This document shows, in pieces, positions 29,018 to 38,676 of a DNA stretch of 64,000 nucleotides. This DNA comes from Desulfobacula sp. (lineage in GTDB: Bacteria; Desulfobacterota; Desulfobacteria; Desulfobacterales; Desulfobacteraceae). The translations under genes and the position numbers were made by a program. The DNA is taken from positions 1 through 64,000 of the forward strand of contig JANQML010000020.1 of assembly GCA_028280105.1 (NCBI GenBank), read 5' to 3'. The notes below the pieces were generated by a model. That model was not told the DNA's origin. It did no database searches and worked only from the letters and a program-made list of their open reading frames with translations. Every line of letters begins with the position of its first letter. Within the stretch, counting starts at the first letter, position 1.

Positions 29018-29410
29018 ATGAAAACACCGTATAAAAAACTCAACCAGACCCTGAAAGAATATAAATTATTGCAGGACAAACAATCGGCTTGTTTTGAAAC
29101 CGAATTGCTGCCGGATATAAAAACGTTAAACTTTGAAAGGACAAAAGTATTCGCCTGTTTGAAAAATGAACTTGACCACTTTCTAAACATGCGTCATTAT
29201 GATGGAAACTGGGCGGAATGCCTGGTGTTTTATCAGACCGAACTGGGCATAATAATGGCAAAGGATCAAATCCTTAAAAAGGCCATTGCCGGTTACAGGG
29301 ATGAATTAAGACAGCATATGTGCGACACCAGCAAACAGAAGACAGCGATTCACGGATATGCCCGAACCACCCGATTAACCGACAGACAAACGATACGTTT
29401 TTCAGGATAG
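29018..29410 (+). CDS. Small flagellar protein, possible FliT-like chaperone
   Basis: 130-aa predicted helical protein between fliS and flaG; assignment by position only. Confidence 0.5.
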   Translation: MKTPYKKLNQTLKEYKLLQDKQSACFETELLPDIKTLNFERTKVFACLKNELDHFLNMRHYDGNWAECLVFYQTELGIIMAKDQILKKAIAGYRDELRQHMCDTSKQKTAIHGYARTTRLTDRQTIRFSG

Positions 29411-29421
29411 GAGGAAAAACC

Positions 29422-29796
29422 ATGAATGTTAACACTGTAAAAGCCGTCACAGACACGGTACTTTCAGGGCCGCCCCTGACTGAAACAGGGGCTGGAAATG
29501 AAATAAAAAATACACCGCGGGATCAAGAAGCGGATGTTGAAAAAAAACAAAAGGAACAGAGCGCACCTCCGGCGGAAGAGCTCAAAGAGCTGGCCGATAC
29601 ATTGAACGATTACATGGATGATCTTCAGACCAATCTGGGATTTTTCATCAATGAAGAGTTGAACAATGAGGTCATTGTAGAGATTAAAAACAGAAAAACC
29701 GATGAACTGGTAAAACAGATTCCCTCTGAAGAGATGGTGGCGATCCGGGAAAAAATGGCCGAATTAACCGGACTGCTTCTGGATAAAAGCGTATAG
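29422..29796 (+). CDS. flaG: FlaG family protein
   Basis: LADTLNDYMDDLQTNLGFFINEELNNEVIVEIKNRKTDELVKQIPSEEMVAIREKM. Start at MNVNTVKAV preceded by GGAGG. Confidence 0.92.
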   Translation: MNVNTVKAVTDTVLSGPPLTETGAGNEIKNTPRDQEADVEKKQKEQSAPPAEELKELADTLNDYMDDLQTNLGFFINEELNNEVIVEIKNRKTDELVKQIPSEEMVAIREKMAELTGLLLDKSV

Positions 29797-29819
29797 TTAT
29801 TCTTTTCGCCGGAGTCTTA

Positions 29820-32800
29820 TTATCCCTGCTCAGTAAACAAACTTAATAAATTTTCAGCCCGGATACTCGCATTTTTAATTGAAAAATTAGCTGTTTCCTG
29901 AAGTATTGTTATCTTGGAATAATTGAGCATTTCCTCTGACAAATCAACATCCCTGATGGATGACTCCGACGCATACAGATTAATCTGGTTGGCTGTTATC
30001 CCGGCGATTGCTGAAGATAACTGGTTGTGAACCGAGCCGAGTTGTGAACGAAGATGACCCAAGTCTTTTAATGCTGCATCCGCTATCTCTATCGCATCCT
30101 GTGCCTCGTTACCGGACAGGACCTGTATATCCGACAATTTGGAAATTGCCAAACCGTTTAACCGGGTATTAACCGACTCTTTTTCCAAATTTACATTAAG
30201 AATGCTTCCGGCTGCGATCCTTGAACCGGATTCAATGGACATGGGCCAATCGATCTGGGTGCGCTCAATGGTAATGGTGTCTTCTAGAAACGTACCGGGT
30301 CGGTATACATCACCCGTAACGGAAACAATCTCATTGGTTAAAAAAGTTCCTTGGGCGATGATGCTGCCCCCTTTTAATACAGACCCTTTACCCAGACTCA
30401 TTTGAGTGCCCTGGGGAACCTCTTCCGTTAAAAGGGTTTGTATGGTTCCACCAATACTAGATCCATTGCCGAGTAAAGAATCGGCTCCGAGTTCAGAACC
30501 CTTTGCCATATAAAAATCATCTATAAGCATTAAATCTCTTGCCAATCGGGCTTCCCCCCCTACCCGTGTCCCGGCAATGATTTTCGAATCCGCCCTGTTT
30601 GCAATCACTGATGTCTCATCCAAAACAGTGTTTTCACCAATGGTCATATGTTCCAACAGCTCAAGTTTTAGATATATAGATGTCCCTCTTTCCAGCTCAG
30701 TTCCGTTTCCAAGCTCTGACCCCTCACCAAGTACAAGATCCGTGGCAAGGGTCATATTACTAGCCAGGCGAACGGACTCCTGAAGCACCATGGAAGAGAT
30801 CAGCTCAGCATCCGCCCATATAAATGAATTATACTTAATCTGACTCCCTGATCCTAACTTTGAACCGGTCGTCAAAGTCATATCCGCATCAAGCAACATT
30901 CCCGATGCCAGGATTAATTCATCTTTTGCTAAAAGGCTGTTGTTTTCAAGTAGGCTGCCGGTTGCAATTGTAGAACCCGATGCAAGAGTCATTGTATTAT
31001 TGAGGACCATTCCTGAAATAAGAACGGTATCATCCGCCCCTATTGTCGAACCGTCATGGAATACCGAGCCTGAGGCAATATCGGAACCGATCTCAACATC
31101 CATATTTGTAATCACACTCATGTCTGATGCCAGCACGGCATCATCCGGCCCAATCACAGAACCTGAATTCAGTCGGCTCAAAGCAGAAATGGTTGAACCG
31201 GTAGTCAAAGTCATTGCACCTGCCGTCAAAGTCATTATTGACGATAACGTTGCCAGGTCCGGGCCGATCTGGCTGTTGATTCCTAAGGTACTTCCATTAA
31301 AAATGGTTGACCCCGTTCTCAAGGTAAATGCCCCGGTAATATTCATATCAGAAGCCAGAGTCACGCTGTCGCTACCGATGACAGTTGTTGCAGCAAGACT
31401 ACTGTTAGAACCGATTGTGGATCCGGTCGTCAGGGTCAGCGCACCGGTTACATTCATGTTCGAGGCAAGGGTGGCTTTGTCCGCGCCAATGACCGATGTG
31501 GCAGCCAAGGTACTGTTCCCGGCAATGGTTGAGCCGACGGCCAGCGTCATGGGGCCTGCAAGATTCGTCATATCAGAGGCCAAGGTGGCTTTATCTGCAC
31601 CAATGACGGAACCGGTTGTCAAGCTGCTGCCCCCGGCAATACTTGAGCCGACCGTTAAAACCAGTGGGCCGGTCAGATTGGTCATATCGGATGCCAAGGT
31701 GGCTTTATCCGGCCCGATAACGGAACCGGTTGCAAAGATACTGTTGGCTGCAATTGTTGCTCCTGTGGGTATTGTCATAGCAGCCGTTGTATTTAGATTC
31801 GCACCGAGAGTCACCCCATTCGGACCGGTATTGGAATCGGTTGCCAGGATGGATCCGTTGGCAATAGAACCGGTTTGAACAGGAAAATTCTGATTGATAT
31901 CCGTTGTTACATCCGCACCCAATGGTGCACCTGTGCCAAGGATATTCCCTCCTGTTGTACTCAATGTAAATCCGGCTTCGAGCACCGTACCTGCCCTGAG
32001 CACGGTTCCGGCACCGAGTGTGATAACATCTCCCGGCGTTCCGGTTGAACCCACCGCTCCAATGGTTGCAGCCCCTTTTATGATTGTTCCCGTGGAAAGA
32101 AAAGACCCAGTTATAAGTGTTGAGCCGTTAGCCACCGTATAATTACCTGTTGTGTTGATGGAATTCACAACTGCCGAATCTGTGAGATTGGTGCCGGCAC
32201 CCAGAATGGTTCCGGTTACAAGCGTTGAATTGTTGCCGATAGTATAATTTTCCGTGGTGTTAGGAACGGCGTTGACCACTGCTGTATCCGTCAAAACCGT
32301 GTTATCTCCCAACACTGAACCTGCCCGTAATGTGGAATTATTGGCAATGGTATAATTTTCCGTTGTATTGGCGACCAGATTTACCACAGCCGCGTCTGTT
32401 AAAACGGTATTATCCCCTAAAACGGTATTGGTTCTTAAGGTGCTCCCATTGGGAACAATGAGGTTCCCTGTCAGATTCACGGCATTGACCACAGCCGGAT
32501 CGGTTAATGTTGTATTGGTGGATAAAATAGAATTAGCAGTCAGGGTGCTTCCGTTGCTTAGAGAATAATCCCCAGTGATCGGTCCGATTGTATTTACCGT
32601 TGCCGCCCCAGTAAGAATGGTATTGGCTCCAAGGACAGAATTGGATGTAAGATATGAGCCATTGGCCATTGTGTAATCACCCGTTGTGCCTGCAATTTGG
32701 TTGACAACGGCATTTCCTCCCAGAGTTGTTCCATTCACCAGCATGGTATTTGTGGCAAGGGAGGAACCCGCAGTCAGGGAGTAAACCCCTGTAGTGGTAT

Positions 32801-34484
32801 TAATATTGCTTACAACAGCGTCACCTTGCAGGACAGTGCCTGAGCGGATAATTGTTCCGGCAGTCAATGTAGTGCCGGTGGTGATTCGCCCTTCTCCGTC
32901 CAAAGGGCCTGTTTGAGTAACCTTGGCAGTACCTTGCAGCACACTGCCCGAGGCTAATAATGATCCTTGGGAAAGGACCGAGTTCTGTCTGACGACGCTG
33001 AGGTCCGTTGTTTCATCTGTTGAGGCAATCGTTCCATCTCCCTTAAATAGGGTACCGGCACTGACGATGTTCCCGGCCAGCAATTCCGTTCCTTTCCCGA
33101 GAAGGCTATTTTTTGCAAGTACTGACCCGTTTTTTATAAGGCTTTCCGCATCGGTACTCCCCTGACCGGCCACCGTAATTCTGTCGCTGATTTCATTTTG
33201 AGTCAACAAAATAGACGTTTGAGCGAGCATAGAACCTTTGGGTAAAATCGTCTGATCTGAAATATGAATATCATTCTGAAACTGTGTCCCATAAAGGGTT
33301 TGATCTGTAATCCAAGGGTAATTTAAATACGTATTCTTAGCAAGAATACTTCCTGCCCCAATTTCCGCTGAGGTAGTCATTGCTGCAGTTTCGGCTAGTC
33401 CAATGCCCTTATCAGAAACAGATACGGGTTTCCCTTCTCCTATATTTCGGATGTCAAAATCCACGGAGCCGCGTGCCTTAAGCCGTAGTCTTCCGAATGT
33501 ACTCAGTTCGGTCCCTTTAAACACGGGGCCAAGCTCTTCGCCGGTTTCCACTTTGATGCCCCGGCCGTCAACAGATGTCAGGGTCAGCCGTCCCCCATTT
33601 TCAATGGAGGCCAACACACCATGATTAGGCGTTCTCAAATTGATTGCTTTGACCAATGCCCCATTCGAATCGTTCTCAGAGACGGCGAATCCTCCTATTT
33701 TGACACCGTTAATCGAAAAATCAGGAGAAGTAAAACCGGCTCCGATATTCAGATCTGTTGTAGAAATAACTTCAGAAACAGCCCGAACCCCTGTTTCATC
33801 AGAAGATCGATTGAATAAATCGGCCAGACCGGCCAGACTATTTTCCACGGAATTATCAAATGCAAGATTGACCGCCTCGATTTCAATAAAACGATTTGTT
33901 TGTCGACTCCTAATTCCCAAGTGAAGGATACCTTCCTTAGTACTGTCCAGTGAAAGTTCCCCTGTGGTAATATGCCCTATTTTATCAATAGTCGCCGCAC
34001 CAATGGACAGGTTCAGCCGTTCCCCGGAAAAGGCGCCGATCTGTACAAATTTATCGGTGAACCCGCCGGATAAAAGCTTCTGCCCGTTGAACGAGGTGGT
34101 CCTGGCGATCATATCAAGTTCTTCCAGCAGCTTTTGAATATCTGCCTGGATCGCCTTTCTGCTGGTAACGGTCTGCCCGTCCTGGGCTGCCTGGATGCTT
34201 TTTGTTTTTACGATGTTGATAATATTGACGGCCTCTTCGAGCGCGGCATCTGCAATCTGGGTAATGGATATGGCATCGTTTGCATTCCGGATGGCCTGTC
34301 CCAGTCCCCGGGCCTGGGAATGGAGCGAGTCGGCAATGGACATCCCCGAACTGTCGTCGGCTGCTTTATTAATTCTGAGCCCGGAACCGAGCCGTCCAAT
34401 GGATGCCGTACTTTTTGCCTGATTTTTATTCAAAAAGAGACTCGAGTTCAGCGCAGATATATTTGTATTGATACTGAGAACCAT
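29820..34484 (-). CDS. Giant flagellin (about 1554 aa), hexapeptide-like repeat insert
   Basis: MVLSINTNISALNSSLFLNKNQAKSTASIGRLGSGLRINKAADDSSGMSIADSLHSQ and C-terminal ESSIRDVDLSEEMLNYSKITILQETANFSIKNASIRAENLLSLF. Confidence 0.97.
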   Translation of the reverse strand: MVLSINTNISALNSSLFLNKNQAKSTASIGRLGSGLRINKAADDSSGMSIADSLHSQARGLGQAIRNANDAISITQIADAALEEAVNIINIVKTKSIQAAQDGQTVTSRKAIQADIQKLLEELDMIARTTSFNGQKLLSGGFTDKFVQIGAFSGERLNLSIGAATIDKIGHITTGELSLDSTKEGILHLGIRSRQTNRFIEIEAVNLAFDNSVENSLAGLADLFNRSSDETGVRAVSEVISTTDLNIGAGFTSPDFSINGVKIGGFAVSENDSNGALVKAINLRTPNHGVLASIENGGRLTLTSVDGRGIKVETGEELGPVFKGTELSTFGRLRLKARGSVDFDIRNIGEGKPVSVSDKGIGLAETAAMTTSAEIGAGSILAKNTYLNYPWITDQTLYGTQFQNDIHISDQTILPKGSMLAQTSILLTQNEISDRITVAGQGSTDAESLIKNGSVLAKNSLLGKGTELLAGNIVSAGTLFKGDGTIASTDETTDLSVVRQNSVLSQGSLLASGSVLQGTAKVTQTGPLDGEGRITTGTTLTAGTIIRSGTVLQGDAVVSNINTTTGVYSLTAGSSLATNTMLVNGTTLGGNAVVNQIAGTTGDYTMANGSYLTSNSVLGANTILTGAATVNTIGPITGDYSLSNGSTLTANSILSTNTTLTDPAVVNAVNLTGNLIVPNGSTLRTNTVLGDNTVLTDAAVVNLVANTTENYTIANNSTLRAGSVLGDNTVLTDTAVVNAVPNTTENYTIGNNSTLVTGTILGAGTNLTDSAVVNSINTTGNYTVANGSTLITGSFLSTGTIIKGAATIGAVGSTGTPGDVITLGAGTVLRAGTVLEAGFTLSTTGGNILGTGAPLGADVTTDINQNFPVQTGSIANGSILATDSNTGPNGVTLGANLNTTAAMTIPTGATIAANSIFATGSVIGPDKATLASDMTNLTGPLVLTVGSSIAGGSSLTTGSVIGADKATLASDMTNLAGPMTLAVGSTIAGNSTLAATSVIGADKATLASNMNVTGALTLTTGSTIGSNSSLAATTVIGSDSVTLASDMNITGAFTLRTGSTIFNGSTLGINSQIGPDLATLSSIMTLTAGAMTLTTGSTISALSRLNSGSVIGPDDAVLASDMSVITNMDVEIGSDIASGSVFHDGSTIGADDTVLISGMVLNNTMTLASGSTIATGSLLENNSLLAKDELILASGMLLDADMTLTTGSKLGSGSQIKYNSFIWADAELISSMVLQESVRLASNMTLATDLVLGEGSELGNGTELERGTSIYLKLELLEHMTIGENTVLDETSVIANRADSKIIAGTRVGGEARLARDLMLIDDFYMAKGSELGADSLLGNGSSIGGTIQTLLTEEVPQGTQMSLGKGSVLKGGSIIAQGTFLTNEIVSVTGDVYRPGTFLEDTITIERTQIDWPMSIESGSRIAAGSILNVNLEKESVNTRLNGLAISKLSDIQVLSGNEAQDAIEIADAALKDLGHLRSQLGSVHNQLSSAIAGITANQINLYASESSIRDVDLSEEMLNYSKITILQETANFSIKNASIRAENLLSLFTEQG
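31290..31760 (-). repeat. Second repeat block in giant flagellin 2 (VIGxDxxTLASDM, about 36-38 aa period)
   Basis: Repeated SVIGPDKATLASDMTNLTGPLVLTVGSSIAGGSSLTTG-like units in the translation. Confidence 0.85.
32095..32800 (-). repeat. In-frame tandem repeat in giant flagellin 2, 108-bp (36-aa) period, about seven units
   Basis: GVYSL/GDYTM/GDYSL/GNLIV/ENYTI/ENYTI/GNYTV anchors; measured anchors 32781, 32673, 32565 (108 nt apart), 32350, 32242 (108) and 32137 (105). Confidence 0.9.
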
Positions 34485-34489
34485 CCGGG

Positions 34490-34945
34490 TCACTCCGCGG
34501 GTTGTCTGGAAATCGCCTTTAATACGTCATATTGATGGGAGTAGTCTGAATCGCAGATGGCCATCTGAATCACTTCCTTTGTCTTGAGATTAACCACCAG
34601 CGGCCCCATGAGATTGGCCGTTATGCTCTTTTCCTTTTCTTCTTCCTTGATATTGATCACCACAAAAAGCAGCAACTCTTTAGATGTCACCCCTTTCCAG
34701 GCCCGGCTCTGGATGAGTGGGTTTAAATCCACCTGGTAATCGGGTTTAAAAACTTTTGGGTTCATTACGATCAGGGCGAGATCCGGCGTTTCAATGGATT
34801 GAAACCAGCAAAAAGGCGCTGTTTTTGGGTCTTCAAGCAGTACAAACCGCTCAAATCCTGAAAACCCGGGCAGGCCTTCGGGCATGCTCAGGATTTTCTC
34901 TTTATCAATCTCAACTTCCCCAAATTTTCTGGTATTAATTTTCAA
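34490..34945 (-). CDS. fliW: Flagellar assembly factor FliW
   Basis: FGEVEIDKEKILSMPEGLPGFSGFERFVLLEDPKTAPFCWFQSIETPDLALIV. Confidence 0.95.
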   Translation of the reverse strand: MKINTRKFGEVEIDKEKILSMPEGLPGFSGFERFVLLEDPKTAPFCWFQSIETPDLALIVMNPKVFKPDYQVDLNPLIQSRAWKGVTSKELLLFVVINIKEEEKEKSITANLMGPLVVNLKTKEVIQMAICDSDYSHQYDVLKAISRQPAE

Positions 34946-34950
34946 ACCAT

Positions 34951-35193
34951 TTACTCCTTTGAAAGCGTATTTTTTAACAGATCAACTGCCTCTGAAATCT
35001 CTTCTATCTCTTTTGAGGCGGATGCAATATTTTCATTTTGTATCTTTTCAAAGACTTCCATTCTTAAAATGTTGACATCCCGGGGTGCTTTAATGCCTAT
35101 CTTAACGGTGCTGCCCTCAATCTCTAAAATACTGACAACAACATCTTTTCCGATCATTATTTTTTCATCTAGTTTCCTGGTAAGAACAAGCAT
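34951..35193 (-). CDS. csrA: Carbon storage regulator CsrA
   Basis: MLVLTRKLDEKIMIGKDVVVSILEIEGSTVKIGIKAPRDVNILRMEVFEKI. Confidence 0.97.
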   Translation of the reverse strand: MLVLTRKLDEKIMIGKDVVVSILEIEGSTVKIGIKAPRDVNILRMEVFEKIQNENIASASKEIEEISEAVDLLKNTLSKE

Positions 35194-35207
35194 GAATTAA
35201 ATTTTTC

Positions 35208-38200
35208 CTATCTTAAATAGTCAACAAGGCTTAAGCTAAGCACCTTTGAAGTGGAACTCAAGGCGGCCTGGTATGCGGTTTCAATATTTTTCAGGTTCAT
35301 GATGGACTCGATCATATCGGCATCCTCAATATTGGACCGCCTCTCTTTGAGTGTAAAACCGACTTGGGCGTTGATATTTTCCCTGACCACCAGGCGGTTG
35401 TACTTCATGCCCGCATCAACGATCAGTGATGTTGTATTATCATAATGCGTGTCCAGACGGCCGATGGTCTTTCCGATACCGTCTCGATCATTATCGGCTA
35501 AATATTGTTTCAAATCAATCAATGTATTAAAAATACCCCATTCCACCTCTCTGTTGCTCTGTGCGGGACTGTATATATCGTCATCAGGATCAAATCCGAG
35601 GATGGTGCCGATGGTCTGGCCCGAGCCCCCTTCCGATGCCGGGGCGTTATCTCCGGATTGCCAGACCAGCTGGAGTTCATCTAATTTTACACCATCTTCT
35701 TTTATGCTGAACCGTTTGGTCTGGCTGTCCCACGATACCGAATAATCTATAATATTACCATTGGCACGGGACTCGGCTTCAAGTGCCTCTTCCACTTCCT
35801 GGGCCAGTTCATCGTGACTGGTGTAAGTTTTCTGTTCAATGGAGGCCGTTAAAAATCCGGCCCTTCCCTGCCCGCCGGCAACAATCTCTTTAAAGTCGAT
35901 TTTATTGTTGGTTCCGTCAATCACGATATTGACGACATCTTCATCGCTTTCAGAGAACCGGACGCGGGTATCGGTAATGCTTGACAGACCCAGCTGTTGA
36001 GCTGCATTGGATCCGGAATAATCACCTGTCTGCCACAACAGATCAAATCCCTTAATACTTGAATCGCTGCCCTTAATCATAAAACCGTCATTGCTATCGT
36101 ATATCACCTCATAGGGTATACTGTTGGGGGATGCCGCTCTCATCTCCGTCTGGATGGCAGCGGCCACCTGGCTTAAATCATTGTAATTTCCCGCCGGTAT
36201 TTCGATATTCATTTCATTGGAGACGGTTCCGTCAATGCGGATCTCACGAAAGTCGATCCGGTTGTTTGTCGAATCAAACGAGAGCCATGTGGGGGCACTA
36301 CCGCTGCTGCTCGAATGGGAGGTAGCCCCGGTATCATCCAGGGAGGTATCATAGCCCAGAATATCTCCGATGGTATGCTGATTATTGGCACCGGTGTCCC
36401 ACAGCAGCTTAAGTTCATTTAACGCCGTTCCGGCGGTTGTCCGGAGAATATCAAAATGGTTGCCGGCCTCATCATATGAGACATCATAGACCACCGTATT
36501 CCCGGTTTCCTCGGACACCTTATTCATGGCCTGTTCCAGTGCATCTTCCAGTTCATGCACACTGGTATAGGTTCCCTGGGGAATGGAGGCCTGAAGGGTT
36601 GTGGATACGCCAGCCGTATTCACCTCTTCAAAATCGATCATGTTATTGGTGCCATCGATGGTGACAGAGAAAATCGACATTCTCATGGGATCGGTATCGC
36701 TATTGAACGGTCCCAACCCGGCACCGGTATCATCCAGCTCCGGGTCATATCCCAGGGTCTCACCAATGGAAGAGGACCGCCCGTCACCGGTGTGCCACAG
36801 GAGATTAAAATCCGTTAGAGCCGCTCCCCCGGTCTGCTGGATCGCAAACTGGCTCAGGGCCGGGTTGTATGAGATATTATAATTATACGCAGAAACCGAT
36901 TCCATGGCTGCCTCAACCGCAGCAGCCAGGTCCGCCATTGTTTCGTATGTTCCGTTTGGGATAATCGCCTGAAGGCTTGTAGACGCCCCCCCGGTGGACT
37001 CTGCAAAATCCAGCCGGTTATTTGTATTGTCGATGATGATGGCACTGTGAGGGTATGAAATCGTGTCATCCAGCGGATGATACCCCAGGGTTTGGGCCGA
37101 GGCCGTGGTTGCCGACCATTGAATCTCCAGCTCATTTAAATCCGTTCCATTCTCCCGGATATTGAACCGGCTGTTCACGGCATCGTAGGAAACCGTATAA
37201 TCGATGGTGTTGGCACCGGATGTGGGTGCGGCACTCGCACTTTCCATGGCCTGTTCAATGGCCCGGGCAAGTGCGTCCATATCAGAATATGTGACAGCCG
37301 CACCGCTGGTATTAAAATTGGCGGTCAGCGTCTGCTGGAGCCCTGCCGCATTTGTCTCAATAAAATTGATGGTATTGTTTCCGCTGGTTCCAATGGTGAT
37401 GTCCGTGACAAACGCGGCCTGAAAATCGGACACAGGGGGTGCCTGAACAATATTGCCGCTGTTAAAACCGATATCATGACCCACTGAGGTATCCGTGGTT
37501 ATGGGTTCAATTTCAAATTCAATATAATCTCCGTCTGCCACCGGTGTATCAAATGAGATCCTGATATCGGTTACGCCCTCGTCATTCAGGGCAATATCAA
37601 CACCGCGGGATGTACCGGAAAACTCTGTGGGCATCTCATAACCGGGATTGTCCGCCACCCGCCATTTCTTATCTGCCTTGTCCCAGGTGAGGCGAATGGG
37701 TGCAGGACCGTCCTCATCAGTTGTACGGATCGTCAATGCACTCTCTCTTACCACATCAACATCAATGTCCATGGGATCGATATCCGATGATCCCTGAATA
37801 TTGTAGACATATGCATCATTGCCTGAGTCCCACATGAATTCCGTACGAATATACCCGTCATAGCTGCCGTCTTCCCGGATTGAAAATTTTTGTGTGATCT
37901 CGTCAAAATCAACCTCATACCGGGCACCGTATCCATGGGATGCGGATTGTTCGTTTAATGCATTTCGAATCACTGTTTCCAGTTCCGATTTTCCATAGGA
38001 TCCCTGGGGGATGCGGGCTATCAGTATTCTTTCAGACGTATCACCGTGGCCGTTATCCTGCTTAAAAACAATGGTATCATTTGTCGATTTGATCTCAATC
38101 TCCTGATCCCAAAAGGTCGTATCCCCGGTCCTGCCCACGGTCACACTGCTCCCCCTGTCCGTTAGTACGTCAAAGGCGGTGGAATTGCCATTATAGAGGA

Positions 38201-38663
38201 CCTTGTTCAACACCCTGTCATAGGTCAGGGCGGCTTTATCGGTATCTGTTCCGCTGAAAATATAGTTTCCGTTGATCTGGGTATTTCCCAGAGAGACAAT
38301 CAGCTCAATGGCATCATCCACCCGCTGAATGGCCTCTCTTCGTTGTTTTGCTGTGGTTGAGTCATTCGCCAAACCGCTAATATCTTGCTTGTTAAGTTCG
38401 ACGATGATATCATTGATGCTTCCTAACGCCTCCTCAATACTTCGAATCCAGGATTTTCCCATATTGACGTTTACCGCAGTCTGATCGATGTTTCCCAGGG
38501 TGTTGTTTATCGTCAATACCTGGCTCAGCCCTAAAGGATCATCTGAAATGTCATTTAATTGTTTGGTGGTGCTGGCAACTTTGTTTGCATTCTCAAGATC
38601 ACCGGTCATCAGACCCAACCGATAGGTTGAATTGACATATGTCGAAAGATTGGGAACTCTCAT
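35208..38663 (-). CDS. flgL: Oversized hook-associated protein FlgL (1151 aa)
   Basis: MRVPNLSTYVNSTYRLGLMTGDLENANKVASTTKQLNDISDDPLGLSQVLTINNTL N-terminus; C-terminal NIEDADMIESIMNLKNIETAYQAALSSTSKVLSLSLVDYL; multiple internal module copies. Confidence 0.93.
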   Translation of the reverse strand: MRVPNLSTYVNSTYRLGLMTGDLENANKVASTTKQLNDISDDPLGLSQVLTINNTLGNIDQTAVNVNMGKSWIRSIEEALGSINDIIVELNKQDISGLANDSTTAKQRREAIQRVDDAIELIVSLGNTQINGNYIFSGTDTDKAALTYDRVLNKVLYNGNSTAFDVLTDRGSSVTVGRTGDTTFWDQEIEIKSTNDTIVFKQDNGHGDTSERILIARIPQGSYGKSELETVIRNALNEQSASHGYGARYEVDFDEITQKFSIREDGSYDGYIRTEFMWDSGNDAYVYNIQGSSDIDPMDIDVDVVRESALTIRTTDEDGPAPIRLTWDKADKKWRVADNPGYEMPTEFSGTSRGVDIALNDEGVTDIRISFDTPVADGDYIEFEIEPITTDTSVGHDIGFNSGNIVQAPPVSDFQAAFVTDITIGTSGNNTINFIETNAAGLQQTLTANFNTSGAAVTYSDMDALARAIEQAMESASAAPTSGANTIDYTVSYDAVNSRFNIRENGTDLNELEIQWSATTASAQTLGYHPLDDTISYPHSAIIIDNTNNRLDFAESTGGASTSLQAIIPNGTYETMADLAAAVEAAMESVSAYNYNISYNPALSQFAIQQTGGAALTDFNLLWHTGDGRSSSIGETLGYDPELDDTGAGLGPFNSDTDPMRMSIFSVTIDGTNNMIDFEEVNTAGVSTTLQASIPQGTYTSVHELEDALEQAMNKVSEETGNTVVYDVSYDEAGNHFDILRTTAGTALNELKLLWDTGANNQHTIGDILGYDTSLDDTGATSHSSSSGSAPTWLSFDSTNNRIDFREIRIDGTVSNEMNIEIPAGNYNDLSQVAAAIQTEMRAASPNSIPYEVIYDSNDGFMIKGSDSSIKGFDLLWQTGDYSGSNAAQQLGLSSITDTRVRFSESDEDVVNIVIDGTNNKIDFKEIVAGGQGRAGFLTASIEQKTYTSHDELAQEVEEALEAESRANGNIIDYSVSWDSQTKRFSIKEDGVKLDELQLVWQSGDNAPASEGGSGQTIGTILGFDPDDDIYSPAQSNREVEWGIFNTLIDLKQYLADNDRDGIGKTIGRLDTHYDNTTSLIVDAGMKYNRLVVRENINAQVGFTLKERRSNIEDADMIESIMNLKNIETAYQAALSSTSKVLSLSLVDYLR

Positions 38664-38676
38664 ATCATTTCTCCTG

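Noticed and set aside
30940-31878. 312-aa plus-strand ORF opposite giant flagellin 2 (and similar antisense ORFs at 23491-24189, 25357-26112, 22642-23283)
   Set aside because: Low-complexity antisense shadows of repetitive Ser/Thr/Ala/Gly codons; no RBS or family signature; sense flagellin frame is unambiguous.
23400-32800. Adhesin/RTX or ice-nucleation-type repeat protein
   Set aside because: Both ORFs have intact flagellin N- and C-terminal D0/D1 regions; the repeats are internal to flagellins and lack GGxGxD RTX motifs.
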